A stretch of 64,000 bases of DNA from Hoyosella rhizosphaerae (lineage in GTDB: Bacteria > Actinomycetota > Actinomycetes > Mycobacteriales > Mycobacteriaceae), in NCBI RefSeq assembly GCF_014643175.1, contig NZ_BMJH01000001.1, positions 1,401,926 to 1,465,925 on the forward strand, given 5' to 3'. Shown piece by piece: positions 26,544 through 36,513 of the stretch (position 1 is its first letter; each line of letters begins with the position of its first letter). A program made the position numbers and the translations under genes. The notes beneath the pieces are model-generated. The model made no database searches. It was not told where the DNA came from and saw only the letters and a program-made list of their open reading frames with translations.

Positions 26544-27800
26544 GTGAGCCGAAAAGATCCCCTGCACCTGCATCACTACCATCCCCGCGTCCTGCAGCAA
26601 TCCAGCAAACTGCAGAACGTGCTGTATGAGATCCGCGGACCCGTGCACGCGCATGCTGCACGACTCGAAGCGGAGGGGCACCGGATCCTCAAGCTCAACA
26701 TCGGCAACCCTGCACCATTCGGGTTCGAAGCACCTGACGTCATCATTCGCGACATGATCGCCGCGCTCCCCAACGCACAGGGGTACTCCGACTCCAAAGG
26801 CATCCTGTCAGCGCGACGCGCCATCGTCACCCGATACGAACTGGTCCCCGGCTTCCCTGAGTTCGATGTGGACGACGTCTACCTCGGTAATGGCGTGTCA
26901 GAGCTCATTGTGATGGTCATGCAGTCGCTGCTCGACAATGGCGACGAAGTGCTCATCCCAGCACCCGATTACCCACTGTGGACCGCAGCAACAAGCCTCG
27001 CAGGCGGCACACCCGTGCACTACCGGTGCGCGGAAGAAGACAGTTGGAACCCCGATGTTGCTGACATCGAGGCAAAAATTACCCCAAAGACAAAAGCCCT
27101 CGTAGTCATAAACCCCAACAACCCCACGGGCGCTGTGTACTCCGAGCATGTCCTGAACCAAATCGTCGCCCTCGCCCGCAAGCACCGCTTGCTGCTGCTC
27201 GCCGACGAAATTTACGACCGCATTCTTTACGACGACGCCAAACACATCTCGCTGGCCACACTCGCACCCGATCTGCTCACTCTGACGTTCAACGGCTTGT
27301 CAAAGGCATACAGGGTGGCAGGCTACCGCTCCGGATGGCTCGTTATCACCGGCCCCAAAGACCATGCAGTGAGTTTCCTTGAGGGAATCAACCTACTGGC
27401 TTCCATGCGACTGTGCCCCAACGTGCCAGCTCAACATGCCATTCAGGTCGCCCTAGGTGGTCACCAATCCATCAACGACCTAATCCTGCCCGGCGGTCGA
27501 CTGCTCGAACAACGCGACACCGCATGGGAACGACTCAACACAATTCCAGGGGTTAGCTGCGTCAAGCCGCAGGGCGCCCTGTATTGCTTCCCACGGCTCG
27601 ACCCCGAAGTTCACGAAATCTACAACGACGAACAATTCGTGCAAGACCTACTCCTGCACGAAAAGATCCTCGTCGTGCAAGGAACTGGATTCAACTGGCC
27701 AGACCCAGACCACTTCCGCATCGTCACACTCCCCCACTCACGCGACCTCACCGTCGCCATCGAACGGATCGGAAACTTCCTCGCCAGCTACTCGCAATAG
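26544..27800 (+). CDS. aspC: PLP-dependent alanine/aspartate-type aminotransferase (AspC/Rv0337c)
   Basis: Fold-type I aminotransferase, near-identical in layout to the M. tuberculosis enzyme, which acts as an alanine aminotransferase and is annotated aspC. Motifs: INPNNPTGAVYS, the Asp-Tyr pair in LLLADEIYDRIL, PLP lysine in FNGLSKAYRVAGYRSGW, and C-terminal carboxylate-binding Arg in DHFRIVTLPHSRDL. The frame is open upstream, but the homologous part starts near VSRKDPLHLH, so I take GTG 26544 (418 aa). No ribosome-binding site is evident there, and GATAAA sits just upstream, so a leaderless transcript is possible. It follows etfD as in M. tuberculosis. Confidence 0.93.
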   Translation: MSRKDPLHLHHYHPRVLQQSSKLQNVLYEIRGPVHAHAARLEAEGHRILKLNIGNPAPFGFEAPDVIIRDMIAALPNAQGYSDSKGILSARRAIVTRYELVPGFPEFDVDDVYLGNGVSELIVMVMQSLLDNGDEVLIPAPDYPLWTAATSLAGGTPVHYRCAEEDSWNPDVADIEAKITPKTKALVVINPNNPTGAVYSEHVLNQIVALARKHRLLLLADEIYDRILYDDAKHISLATLAPDLLTLTFNGLSKAYRVAGYRSGWLVITGPKDHAVSFLEGINLLASMRLCPNVPAQHAIQVALGGHQSINDLILPGGRLLEQRDTAWERLNTIPGVSCVKPQGALYCFPRLDPEVHEIYNDEQFVQDLLLHEKILVVQGTGFNWPDPDHFRIVTLPHSRDLTVAIERIGNFLASYSQ

Positions 27801-27834
27801 TCGGCGAGGAAGTGTGGGGTCTCCGACGCTAGTC

Positions 27835-29190
27835 CTAGCCGAGATCTAGCGGGATTTCCACGATGTCTTCGTCCTCGGGGATTGGCAGCGAAGCCTGCAT
27901 CCGCCCTGAGGCCTCACGTGAAGAACTCGATTCGCCATTTGCATCCGGGGTGTCATCGACCGTGACAACTTCCTGTGGCGGTGCCTCGACAGGAGTCGGA
28001 GCGCGCGGTGCTGGTACAGGTGCTGGTGCCACAGGAGGTGGTGATACAGCGACCGGTGGTGCCTGAATTGGCTCTGGTTCCGCCGGTTCCTCAACCACTG
28101 GCGGAGAAACTGGGCTGTCAACGACGGGAACGACAGGCTCCGGCGCAACGGGCTTCGCTGGAGGAACAAACTCCACCACTGATGGTGAATCAAAGTCCGG
28201 TGCCCCAGCTACCGTCGAGTCGTCGATCACACCAGCTGACAGGTGAACACCAAGGCCGACACCTGACAGTGCGGCAATTAGTGCTGCACACGCCACCAAC
28301 CGTCGACTTGTGCGCGATCTGCCATATGGTGCGGTTCGCAATCGCCGCGACGGACGCTGCGGCGGCGAATAGTCATCAGAAGCACCCGGAATCGTGCCTG
28401 CCACCGTCGACCGCGATACCAGCATCGCCGCACCAATCGCAGCAATCGCAGATGGATCCTCCGCAACAACAATTGGCACTGTTCGATAGTTGCGCGCTAT
28501 AGGCGCAATAAGGACCGCACACGTACCCAGAAGCACGATTGATGACGCGTCGTACCCAAAGCCACCCACCACGCCGAGCGCATTGCGGAAGGACCTGTTC
28601 GTATCAGCATCAACGAGCTCGGTTACCATCTCACGGTCCACCGTTGTACGACGGCTCAGCGACACAGACGGGCGGTCCACCAAACTGCGCCGCACGGAGT
28701 CCACATCAAACCGCGAGCCAACTATTCGGCCGATAGCATCGTCGATGCGGCTCAGCCCCATTGACGAATCACGAGCGCGAGCAATACACGCACCACGAGA
28801 TGGATCAATCAAGCTGAAAACCGCGCTCGACTGCGCCTGCCCGTAGAGAATGACGTTCCCCGAAGGGGTATAGACACCAATCTCTTCCAGATAAGCCCAC
28901 TGCGCTTCGGCGAAGTCCACGAACGTCACCGAAATACCTGAAACTGACTCCAGGGCACGATGAATGGCCTGATTGTGCGCATCTGATGCACACGCAAGGA
29001 CAACTTTTTCGAACTTTCCCGCTCGACTTTTCGCTACCCATTCCTTCATGCTCGTCACCGCGGCGACGACGGCGCCCGCGATATCACCCCCGGAGATCTG
29101 AACGACTTGCTCGTCGCACGACCCATCGGGGTACCGCAGCGCGGAACGCACGTTTTCTGCGTCGACCGCAATTCCCAGTACTGAACCCAC
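27835..29190 (-). CDS. Actin/Hsp70-like domain protein with one TM and Pro-rich tail (Rv0312-like)
   Basis: Residues about 1-270 look like a diverged Hsp70/actin-fold ATPase: LGIAVDAENVRSALRYPDG at the N-terminus, VILYGQAQSSAVFSLI in the middle, and SIVLLGTCAVL...VVAEDPSAIAAIGAAMLV resembling the adenosine motif. One hydrophobic segment follows (LVACAALIAALSGVGLGVHL, about 305-325), then about 110 residues rich in Pro, Val and Glu ending acidic. This makes a cytoplasmic ATPase-like head with an extracytoplasmic proline-rich tail, as in mycobacterial Rv0312-type proteins. The classic phosphate-loop glycines are degenerate, so ATP binding is uncertain. GTG start with GGAAGGG upstream; 451 aa. 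Function unknown. Confidence 0.75.
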   Translation of the reverse strand: MGSVLGIAVDAENVRSALRYPDGSCDEQVVQISGGDIAGAVVAAVTSMKEWVAKSRAGKFEKVVLACASDAHNQAIHRALESVSGISVTFVDFAEAQWAYLEEIGVYTPSGNVILYGQAQSSAVFSLIDPSRGACIARARDSSMGLSRIDDAIGRIVGSRFDVDSVRRSLVDRPSVSLSRRTTVDREMVTELVDADTNRSFRNALGVVGGFGYDASSIVLLGTCAVLIAPIARNYRTVPIVVAEDPSAIAAIGAAMLVSRSTVAGTIPGASDDYSPPQRPSRRLRTAPYGRSRTSRRLVACAALIAALSGVGLGVHLSAGVIDDSTVAGAPDFDSPSVVEFVPPAKPVAPEPVVPVVDSPVSPPVVEEPAEPEPIQAPPVAVSPPPVAPAPVPAPRAPTPVEAPPQEVVTVDDTPDANGESSSSREASGRMQASLPIPEDEDIVEIPLDLG

Positions 29191-29331
29191 CTAGCGTCCC
29201 TTCCGTAATGGCCAGATCGGCCAGCACGAGCATCAGAGATGAGTCTGACGGCTGTAGCTAAGTCGGTGTTGTCAACTTGTGGGGTTCGCTGTCAAATCGC
29301 AATACATCAGACACCGAAACGAACCTCACCG

Positions 29332-30672
29332 TTATTGAGGAAGTACCGAGACACTCCTACCAAGCGCCCTAAATGTCCAGCCAGCATCGATCCAGGTGTG
29401 AGGATTCAGGCAGGTCCGGCCATCTGCGATAATTTTCTGTCGAACCACACCGTCAAGGATTTGCGGGTCCAGGTTGCGAAACTCGGGCCACTCAGTCAGC
29501 ACGAGAACAATGTCCGCCTTTTCGCAGGCGTCCTCAATTGATTCCGAGTAGTTCAGCGTGGGGAACACCTTGCTGGAGTTTTCCATCGCTTTCGGGTCGT
29601 ACACGCTCACTGCAGCTCCTTTGAGCTGCATCATCCCCGCTACGTTTAATGCAGGTGAGTCCCGCACGTCATCTGAGTCTGGCTTGAATGCGGCCCCTAA
29701 GACTGCAACATTTTTGCCAATGAGGGTGCCACCCACAGCTTCCGTTGCCACCTCGACCATCCGGCTACGTCGACGCATATTGATGCTGTCAACTTCACGT
29801 AGGAACGTCAAAGCCTGGTCAGCGCCCAATTCACCGGCGCGCGCCATGAATGCTCTGATGTCTTTAGGTAAACATCCGCCGCCGAATCCGAGACCTGCAT
29901 TTAAGAAACGTCGCCCGATACGGGCATCGTGGCCAATTGCGTCAGCGAGTAGCGTGACATCGCCGCCGACAGCTTCACACATTTCCGCCATTGCGTTAAT
30001 AAATGAAATCTTTGTCGCCAAAAAGGCGTTCGCGCTCACTTTCACAAGCTCCGCAGTGGCGTAGTCCATTACCAAGAATGGTGTACCAGTACTAAGAGCC
30101 TTGGCGTACACATCGCGCAAAATTGTCTCGGCCTTACCACCTGGCTTAACCCCGGCCACAATACGGTCAGGCTCCAGAGTGTCTTTTACCGCATACCCTT
30201 CACGCAGGAACTCTGGGTTCCACACCAATTCGACATCGTCACCAGCAGGTGCGATCTCAGAAAGACGCTTGGACAAGGCCTGCGCCGTACCCACCGGAAC
30301 GGTCGACTTACCAGCGATGAGCGCCGGACGCTTGAGCAACGGACCCAATGTTTCAATAACAGCGTTGACGTACTTCAAGTCGGCACTGTACTCGCCGCGG
30401 CGTTGCGGAGTTCCTACACCAATAAAGTGCACATCACCGAACTCAGCTGCTTCTTCGTACGAAGTTGTAAATGACAATCGGCCAGCTTCGATGTTGCGCT
30501 TCAGAATCTCGGGTAAACCTGGTTCATAAAAGGGAACATCGCCCGCTTTAAGACGCTCAATCTTTGCCGCATCTACATCGACGCCAAGCACCTCATGGCC
30601 CAGCTCCGCCATGCACGCCGCGTGCGTAGCACCCAAATAGCCGGTACCAAAAACTGTCATCCGAATCGCCAT
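29332..30672 (-). CDS. udgA: UDP-glucose 6-dehydrogenase
   Basis: Oxidises UDP-glucose to UDP-glucuronate with two NAD+ per turn, supplying precursors for envelope glycans. Rossmann start MTVFGTGYLGATHAACMAELGHEV, substrate region FIGVGTPQRRGEYSADL, KSTVPVGT, catalytic cysteine in GFGGGCLPKDIRAF, and a second NAD-like domain (AVLGAAFKPDSDDVRDSP). I prefer ATG 30672 (MAIRMTVFG, 446 aa); GTG 30678 and ATG 30660 are alternatives and none has a clear ribosome-binding site. The AT-rich stretch 30673-30730 probably holds its promoter. It sits next to dcd, as Rv0322-Rv0321 do. Confidence 0.95.
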   Translation of the reverse strand: MAIRMTVFGTGYLGATHAACMAELGHEVLGVDVDAAKIERLKAGDVPFYEPGLPEILKRNIEAGRLSFTTSYEEAAEFGDVHFIGVGTPQRRGEYSADLKYVNAVIETLGPLLKRPALIAGKSTVPVGTAQALSKRLSEIAPAGDDVELVWNPEFLREGYAVKDTLEPDRIVAGVKPGGKAETILRDVYAKALSTGTPFLVMDYATAELVKVSANAFLATKISFINAMAEMCEAVGGDVTLLADAIGHDARIGRRFLNAGLGFGGGCLPKDIRAFMARAGELGADQALTFLREVDSINMRRRSRMVEVATEAVGGTLIGKNVAVLGAAFKPDSDDVRDSPALNVAGMMQLKGAAVSVYDPKAMENSSKVFPTLNYSESIEDACEKADIVLVLTEWPEFRNLDPQILDGVVRQKIIADGRTCLNPHTWIDAGWTFRALGRSVSVLPQ

Positions 30673-30800
30673 GCTCACACACTATGCAAAATTAGTTAAT
30701 CAAAAGCATCTAGTTAGTAAAGTTCGGACGCTTATTCCGCATGAGGTATCTCACTTGTGTTTGTCACACGACGAAGAATTCGCCGGAACTATACTGCACT

Positions 30801-31364
30801 TCACTGAAAGTTCAGGTATGCCTTTGACGGTGTGGGACCACGTTGCCCCTGGTACTTCGAACCAGTCTTCGCGCTCCCATACGGATGCTCCGCAGGACTC
30901 GACAAACGGATCAAGCACAATTGGCCGATTTTCATCCCCGGCCACAGCGTGATCGGCAGGTTGGCTACGTTCGACAACTCTAAAGTGATGTGCCCGTTGA
31001 ACCCTGGGTCGATGAACCCGGCCGTGGAGTGCGTCAACAAACCCAAGCGGCCCAAGGACGACTTACCCTCGAGTCGACCTGCCAGGTCATCAGGTAGGCC
31101 ACACACTTCCAGCGTTGACCCCAGGACGAACTCCCCCGGGTGCAGCACAAAGGGTTCACCTTCAACGGTTTCGACCAGTGATGTCAGCTCGTCCTGCTGC
31201 AACTTCGGATCGATGTGCGTGTACCGAGTGTTGTTAAAAACCCGAAAGACACTGTCGAGGCGAACATCAACGCTCGATGGTTGCACGAGTGAATCATCAA
31301 ACGGATCAAGCAGGAGCCTGCCCGCGTCGACTTCGGCCCGGATATCGCGATCTGAAAGCAGCAC
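30801..31364 (-). CDS. dcd: dCTP deaminase (probably bifunctional dCTP deaminase/dUTPase)
   Basis: Trimeric enzyme of thymidylate precursor supply. It starts [17 protein letters not shown] and has [34 protein letters not shown] and the C-terminal lid [14 protein letters not shown]. In M. tuberculosis the closely similar protein both deaminates dCTP and hydrolyses dUTP; I infer the same here from sequence similarity. The 187-aa length is normal. It reads toward udgA with 128 bp between the genes, so co-transcription is possible. Confidence 0.95.
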   Translation of the reverse strand: MLLSDRDIRAEVDAGRLLLDPFDDSLVQPSSVDVRLDSVFRVFNNTRYTHIDPKLQQDELTSLVETVEGEPFVLHPGEFVLGSTLEVCGLPDDLAGRLEGKSSLGRLGLLTHSTAGFIDPGFNGHITLELSNVANLPITLWPGMKIGQLCLIRLSSPAEHPYGSAKTGSKYQGQRGPTPSKAYLNFQ

Positions 31365-31498
31365 GCCTAGAGGCTACAGCGTGCACGCCCTCTCCCCCGC
31401 CCACACACACGGAACATGCCACGAGCGACACAGAACCCGCGCCGCCACCTCGGGCACAAAACCTTGCTACACTCGCTTACCGCAGCAAGCGCTGCAAC

Positions 31499-31569
31499 GC
31501 CGATGTAGTTCAATGGCAGAACATCAGCTTCCCAAGCTGAATACGCGGGTTCGATTCCCGTCATCGGCT
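31499..31569 (+). tRNA. tRNA-Gly (anticodon CCC)
   Basis: Cloverleaf read by eye: acceptor arms GCCGATG and CATCGGC, D-arm GTTC...GAAC, anticodon stem TCAGC/GCTGA around the loop TTCCCAA (anticodon CCC), and T-arm CGGG-TTCGATT-CCCG. The discriminator is T, as in bacterial tRNA-Gly; CCA is not encoded. A terminator follows at 31600. The 3' side borders a possible accessory segment. Confidence 0.93.
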
Positions 31570-31599
31570 CTCATAGTCGTTGTCAAGCGATCGCGTTAG

Positions 31600-31635
31600 G
31601 CCGGACCCTCGTTGTATTGGGGGTTCGGCTTTTTT
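31600..31635 (+). terminator. Terminator of tRNA-Gly
   Basis: A nine-base-pair stem GCCGGACCC/GGGTTCGGC with one G-T pair, followed by six Ts. Confidence 0.75.
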
Positions 31636-31721
31636 ATGTTGAATCCGCGAACGATCATGCATTTGACCCGCATTGGAGGTCGAAATGCAGGCTTCTTCAC
31701 CCGAAACCCGCCAACTGCGTG

Positions 31722-33041
31722 CTACAGCTGCGGAATGACATGCCGCGCAAGGGTGAGTGCGAGCTGTGGCGGTACGGCGTTGCCGATCATGGTGCGGATG
31801 GCGCCCCAGGTTCCGGCGAATTGGTAGTCATCTGGGATTGTTTGGAGTCTCATGGCTTCACGGATGGTGAGTGACCTGGTGTATTGCGGGTGGACGTTCC
31901 GGGACGCGGAGATCATTCCGAAGGTTGTGCCGATGGTGGATGCTGGTTCGTCCCACCGGAGGCGCTTGTAGGTGGTGTTGTAACCGCTTGGTGGTCGAAG
32001 GGCTGGGTCCGCGTTGTCGTGCGCCGATTTGCCTTCGGGTACGTCGCGGAGCCATGAGAGTACGTGTTCGGGGTGGTCGACAGCCCAGTGGAGTGGGTCG
32101 TTGGGGCATGCTTGTCCTGCTTCAAGCGGGGGCAGGTCTGCGGTGGCATCGCGGAATGTGCGGTGCGGCATCAGGTTTGAGCCATGGCTGGCGGGCGGAA
32201 AGTGGATTGGGTTGACGCGGGTGGCGATGATGAAGATGCGTTCGCGGTGTTGCGGGACGCCGTAGTCCTGTGCGTTTACGGGGTTGACTGTTGCGGTGTA
32301 TCCGCGCTGGGTCATGCTGTCGATGATTCGGTCGATGACGTACGTCCCGTTGGGGTCTTTCATGCTGAGGAGTAGCCGGACGTTTTCCATGACGATGACA
32401 CGGGGCTGAACCACGTCGGCGAGAGATAAGAGGTGGTTGAACAGTTGGTTTCGCGGGTCATCGTGGTTGCGCTTGCCTGCGAGGCTGAAGCCTTGACATG
32501 GGGGGCCTCCGGCGAGGATGTCGATGTGAGTACCACCCAAGCCGGTACCGCGTAGCTGATCTTCGACTTCTGCGGGCTGGATGGTGGTGATGTCAGTGCC
32601 AATGCTGCGGGCGCCTGGGAAGTTCCGTGCGAAGGTGTCGCGTGCGTCGGAGTTGCTGTCGACATATGCCTGGATAGAGCAGCCCGCTGCCCGGAATCCT
32701 TCTGCCATGCCGCCGCAGCCGGAGAATGCCGCCAATACGGTGGGACCAGTTTGTTCGAGGTTGGGGACGACGCGGTGCGATCCGCCGACGTGTGGGGGTG
32801 GCTTTTTCCCAGCTTTCCCGTTTGTGCGCCGTTTGTTGGGGTGAAACGCACCTGCGACCTTGTGCGCCTCGAGTTCGCGCAACGCGGTGGACACTGCGGT
32901 GTGTACTGCGGGGCTTGGGGATTTTTTGTTGAGCTCCCAGGCGGAAAGCGTCGCGGAGGTGATACCTACGCGTTGGGCGAATTGGTATTGGCTGATGCCG
33001 ATGTTCTTTCGTCGCTGACGCAGTTCTGAACCGGGGATCAT
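31722..33041 (-). CDS. HTH-fused C5 DNA cytosine methyltransferase, no restriction partner
   Basis: Transfers a methyl group from SAM to C5 of cytosine. Residues about 5-60 are a Cro/XRE helix-turn-helix (LRQRRKNIGISQYQFAQRVG, ATLSAWELNKKSPSP). From residue about 100 come the C5-methylase motifs: I (AAFSGCGGMAEGF), IV with catalytic Cys182 (GGPPCQGFSLAG), VI (MENV), VIII (QDYGVPQHRERIF) and X (IGNAVPPQLA). The fused N-terminal HTH suggests it can repress its own promoter, as some type II methylases do. No endonuclease gene is adjacent. It sits next to tRNA-Gly. Recognition site unknown. Confidence 0.93.
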   Translation of the reverse strand: MIPGSELRQRRKNIGISQYQFAQRVGITSATLSAWELNKKSPSPAVHTAVSTALRELEAHKVAGAFHPNKRRTNGKAGKKPPPHVGGSHRVVPNLEQTGPTVLAAFSGCGGMAEGFRAAGCSIQAYVDSNSDARDTFARNFPGARSIGTDITTIQPAEVEDQLRGTGLGGTHIDILAGGPPCQGFSLAGKRNHDDPRNQLFNHLLSLADVVQPRVIVMENVRLLLSMKDPNGTYVIDRIIDSMTQRGYTATVNPVNAQDYGVPQHRERIFIIATRVNPIHFPPASHGSNLMPHRTFRDATADLPPLEAGQACPNDPLHWAVDHPEHVLSWLRDVPEGKSAHDNADPALRPPSGYNTTYKRLRWDEPASTIGTTFGMISASRNVHPQYTRSLTIREAMRLQTIPDDYQFAGTWGAIRTMIGNAVPPQLALTLARHVIPQL

Positions 33042-33150
33042 GTGCCGACTACCGTGGTGCCTTCCGTGAGACGTACCGATTCGTCAGCATAGTGCGGTTG
33101 TCGGCGCCGTTGCGGCACATGACGGTTGGGGTGGCCAATACACTGGATGG

Positions 33151-34458
33151 GTGCCAACGAGCGGTTCTATGAAGTGGGAATTGTCGCCGACACTGACGGC
33201 TAGTGGTCTGCCGTCGCGTCGCGTGATGCCCGCTGACGCACTGGCATCGCTGGTGACGGGGATTTTTGGCGCGCTGTTCACTGTGGTGTTTTGGGTTGCG
33301 GCTGCGTTCTTGTTCGACGTGAGCGATGTCGGTTATGCCGGGGTGATGATCTCGGCTGCGGTTGGCGTTGCGACGCTGTCGAATTTGGGTATTGGTGTGT
33401 TGGTTTCTCGAATTTTGCCGTTTTCTGGCCCACATGCGTTGCGGTGGTTCTTTCGGGGCAATTTTGCGGTCTTCGCACTGTCGGTGCTCGTGGGCGCGGC
33501 CCTTGTTGCAGTCGCGCCACGGGACATTGTCTTTGAATATCCGTGGCAGATGTGGACGTTTCCCCTTCTGGTGGGTGTGTTAGCGCTTTTTACTGTTTAT
33601 GATCCGACAGTTTCGGGGTTGGGGCGCGCGCGGTGGGGTGCATTTGCCACTCTTGTGCATGCGGCTGCGCGCCTCATTCTTCTTCCCATTTTGGCGCTGT
33701 TCTCGTTGGGTTCCACGGCAATTGTGTTGGCGTGGTTCCTTCCCGTTGTCTTGATTGTTCCGGTGCTCAGTGCGGCGATCATTCGACGGATCGGGGTAAG
33801 TAGTTTCTCGAGTTTCGCGCCTCATCGCATCAGCGGCAAGCAGGTGTGGAGCGGCGTAGTTAGGTCGCATGGCCCGGCGGCTGTGGGCGCGCTACCGGGG
33901 ACACTGTTGCCGGTTTTTGTAATCGCTTATCTCGGCCCTCATTCGGCTGGGTATTTCATTGTCGCTTTTTCGATCATTTCGATGTTCATGGTGACGTTGA
34001 ACAGCGCCCTGGGTCCGTTTGTCAGCGCCGCTGAGCAGAGCACGTGGGATCTAGCAGGATTGACGTATCGGTTCACATTCCTGTTGTCATTGCTTTCCCT
34101 GGCGTCTGTGATGTTTTTGGCCGTGATTGTTCCGACAGCGCTGGGGCTGATCTCGCATGGTTATCAGCAGAACAATACGATGCTGATTTACGCGGCTGCC
34201 GCAGCAATTCCGTTGCTTGCTTTGCAGGCTATGTACGGTGCGTTGTCACGTATTGCCAATAAGTATGGTCGCGTGCTGTTGCTTCAAGTTGGTAGCACAG
34301 CGGTGTTGCTCGCTGGTGCGGCGATATTTACCAGTGCTCATGGGCTTGCCGCGATTGGCTGGTCGTTGTTGGTATCTGTGGCGATTGTGGCAGTTGTCAT
34401 CGCGGTGCCGATAGTGCGCGCGTTTCGCGCGGCGTTGGCTACCGGTAGCGCCGACTAA
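33151..34458 (+). CDS. Polytopic flippase-like membrane protein (Wzx/MATE superfamily type)
   Basis: The 435-aa protein is hydrophobic throughout, with about 12 segments readable as membrane helices, for example GIFGALFTVVFWVAAAFLF, FAVFALSVLVGAALVAVAP, FIVAFSIISMFMV and LLQVGSTAVLLAGAAIF. The pattern fits polysaccharide or lipid-linked oligosaccharide exporters. Start uncertain: GTG 33151 or ATG 33169. Wobble positions carry more G and T than in neighbours such as fadE5 or etfD, which hints at acquisition together with the methyltransferase. No glycosyltransferase is adjacent, so the substrate is unknown. Confidence 0.75.
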   Translation: MPTSGSMKWELSPTLTASGLPSRRVMPADALASLVTGIFGALFTVVFWVAAAFLFDVSDVGYAGVMISAAVGVATLSNLGIGVLVSRILPFSGPHALRWFFRGNFAVFALSVLVGAALVAVAPRDIVFEYPWQMWTFPLLVGVLALFTVYDPTVSGLGRARWGAFATLVHAAARLILLPILALFSLGSTAIVLAWFLPVVLIVPVLSAAIIRRIGVSSFSSFAPHRISGKQVWSGVVRSHGPAAVGALPGTLLPVFVIAYLGPHSAGYFIVAFSIISMFMVTLNSALGPFVSAAEQSTWDLAGLTYRFTFLLSLLSLASVMFLAVIVPTALGLISHGYQQNNTMLIYAAAAAIPLLALQAMYGALSRIANKYGRVLLLQVGSTAVLLAGAAIFTSAHGLAAIGWSLLVSVAIVAVVIAVPIVRAFRAALATGSAD

Positions 34459-34539
34459 CGCCCTGGGGTCGCGTGCTGTGTCGGAGTTCGCATTTACGGC
34501 TATTGGCATGCCCGCAATTTGGACGTAAACTAGCGTAAG

Positions 34540-34553
34540 TTACTGGCGAGTAG
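34540..34553. promoter_or_regulatory. Palindromic TetR-type operator upstream of fadE5
   Basis: TTACTGGCGAGTAG differs from the etfD sites only within the variable core and at the last base. It lies about 90 bp before the fadE5 ATG. Confidence 0.6.
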
Positions 34554-34642
34554 TTTGTGCGGTCGACGATCTTTGGGTTGCTACCACCGCCAACGCCGCC
34601 GGTAGGAAATCAGACGAACATCTCAACGGAGAGAGCGTAAGA

Positions 34643-36481
34643 ATGGGCCACTACAAGAGCAATGTTCGAGACCTAGAGTTCAACCTTTTTGAATTCCTCG
34701 GTCTTGACGACGTCCTCAAGTCCGGCGAATTTGGCGACCTCGATGTCGACACCGCACGCGATATGCTCGGCGAGGTCGTGCGTCTCGCAGAAGGCCCCTT
34801 GGCCGAAGGCTTTGCTGATGCTGACCGGAACCCGCCAGTTTTCGACCCTGAAACCCACGAGGTAACACTCCCCGAGTCGTTCAAGAAGTCATTTAAGGCT
34901 TTGTGGGATGGCGAGTGGTACCGCATGGGATTGTCCGAGGAAATCGGTGGAATCCCCGCTCCCCGCACTCTCGTGTGGGCAATCGCTGAGATGCTCCTAG
35001 GTTCACAGCCTGCGGCGTTCATGTACCAGGCCGGACCTTCGTTCGCGAATGTTCTTTTCCACTTGGGCACCGAAGAGCAGAAGAAATGGGCTGCACACGC
35101 CGTGGACAACGGCTGGGGCGCCACCATGGTGCTCACCGAACCAGACGCTGGTTCTGACGTTGGTGCCGGTCGCGCAAAGGCGATCGAGCAGGCAGACGGC
35201 ACGTGGCACATTGAGGGCGTTAAGCGCTTCATCACGTCAGCGACGTCTGATGACTTGTTCCCCAACATCATGCACCTCGTTCTGGCTCGCCCCGAAGGGG
35301 CAGGCGCTGGAACCAAGGGCTTGAGCTTGTTCTTCGTTCCCAAGTACCACATCAACGACTGGGACAGCGCTGAGTACGGCGAGCACAACGGCGTTTACGT
35401 CACGGGTGTTGAGCACAAGATGGGCTTGAAGGCGTCTGCGACATGCGAACTTACCTTCGGTCAACACGGCAAACCTGCTGTTGGTTGGCTTGTTGGTGAA
35501 GTTCACGACGGTATTGCCCAGATGTTCGAGGTTATCGAACACGCTCGCATGATGGTGGGCACCAAGGCCATCTCTACTCTTTCCACCGGCTACCTGAACG
35601 CACTGGCTTACGCGAAGGAACGCGTCCAGGGTGCCGACATGACGAAGATGACAGACAAGACTGCACCACGTGTCGCCATCACGAACCACCCTGATGTGCG
35701 TCGCAGCCTCATGACGCAGAAGGCGTACTCGGAGGGCTTGCGTGCCGTCTACCTTTACACTGCTGCGCATCAGGATGAGGTAGCCGCGAAGCTTGTTTCC
35801 GGCGCTGACAAAGACCTCGCGTACCGGGTGAACGATCTGTTGCTTCCGATCGTCAAGGGTGTCGGTTCAGAGCGCGCTTACGAGAAGCTCACCGAGTCGC
35901 TACAGACGCTCGGCGGTTCCGGCTTCTTGCAGGACTACCCCATCGAGCAGTACATCCGCGACGCGAAGATCGACTCGCTGTACGAGGGCACGACTGCAAT
36001 CCAGTCGTTGGACTTCTTCTTCCGCAAGATCGCACGCGACAAGGGCGTTGCTCTCGCCCACGTTGCCGGTGAGATCAAGAAGTTCATCGACGACGCTGAA
36101 GGTGATGACCGCCTCAAGAACGAGCGTGAACTCCTCAACTCAGCGCTTGAGGACATTCAGGCAATTCTTGGCACATTCACTGGTCACCTGATGGGTGCGG
36201 CTGAAGAGATCACCGAGCTTTACAAGATCGGCCTCGGATCTGTGCGTCTCCTCATGGCTGTTGGCGACTTGCTCATCGGCTGGTTGCTGCTCCGCCAGGC
36301 GGAAGTTGCGCTGGCTGCACTAGACAACGGTGCTAGCGAGAAGGACAAGCCGTTCTACGAAGGCAAGGTTGCTGTGGCGTCGTTCTTCGCCAAGAACATG
36401 CTGCCGGAGATCAACGGTATCCGTAAGGTGCTGTCCAACATCGATCTCGACATCATGGAGCTTGACGAAGCAGCATTCTGA
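34643..36481 (+). CDS. fadE5: Acyl-CoA dehydrogenase FadE5
   Basis: FAD-dependent first step of beta-oxidation, passing electrons to ETF. The 612-aa length and sequence fit the mycobacterial FadE5 type, which handles a wide range of acyl chain lengths. Landmarks: flavin/substrate region [31 protein letters not shown], and the catalytic base Glu448 in [19 protein letters not shown]. The ATG follows GGAGAGAG. In M. tuberculosis (Rv0244c) it lies beside fadA2; here an ABC-like pair and a VanW gene intervene. The operator at 34540 and the terminator at 36514 mark it as a single regulated unit. Confidence 0.96.
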   Translation: MGHYKSNVRDLEFNLFEFLGLDDVLKSGEFGDLDVDTARDMLGEVVRLAEGPLAEGFADADRNPPVFDPETHEVTLPESFKKSFKALWDGEWYRMGLSEEIGGIPAPRTLVWAIAEMLLGSQPAAFMYQAGPSFANVLFHLGTEEQKKWAAHAVDNGWGATMVLTEPDAGSDVGAGRAKAIEQADGTWHIEGVKRFITSATSDDLFPNIMHLVLARPEGAGAGTKGLSLFFVPKYHINDWDSAEYGEHNGVYVTGVEHKMGLKASATCELTFGQHGKPAVGWLVGEVHDGIAQMFEVIEHARMMVGTKAISTLSTGYLNALAYAKERVQGADMTKMTDKTAPRVAITNHPDVRRSLMTQKAYSEGLRAVYLYTAAHQDEVAAKLVSGADKDLAYRVNDLLLPIVKGVGSERAYEKLTESLQTLGGSGFLQDYPIEQYIRDAKIDSLYEGTTAIQSLDFFFRKIARDKGVALAHVAGEIKKFIDDAEGDDRLKNERELLNSALEDIQAILGTFTGHLMGAAEEITELYKIGLGSVRLLMAVGDLLIGWLLLRQAEVALAALDNGASEKDKPFYEGKVAVASFFAKNMLPEINGIRKVLSNIDLDIMELDEAAF

Positions 36482-36513
36482 TGCAGCGTCACTTCTGAAA
36501 CACAATCACTAGG

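Noticed and set aside
27793-27830. Terminator between aspC and the actin-like gene
   Set aside because: GTCGGCGA and TCTCCGAC pair with a mismatch over a 13-nt-plus loop; too weak to call.
31722-33041. Complete restriction-modification system
   Set aside because: Only the methyltransferase is present; neither flank encodes an endonuclease-like protein.
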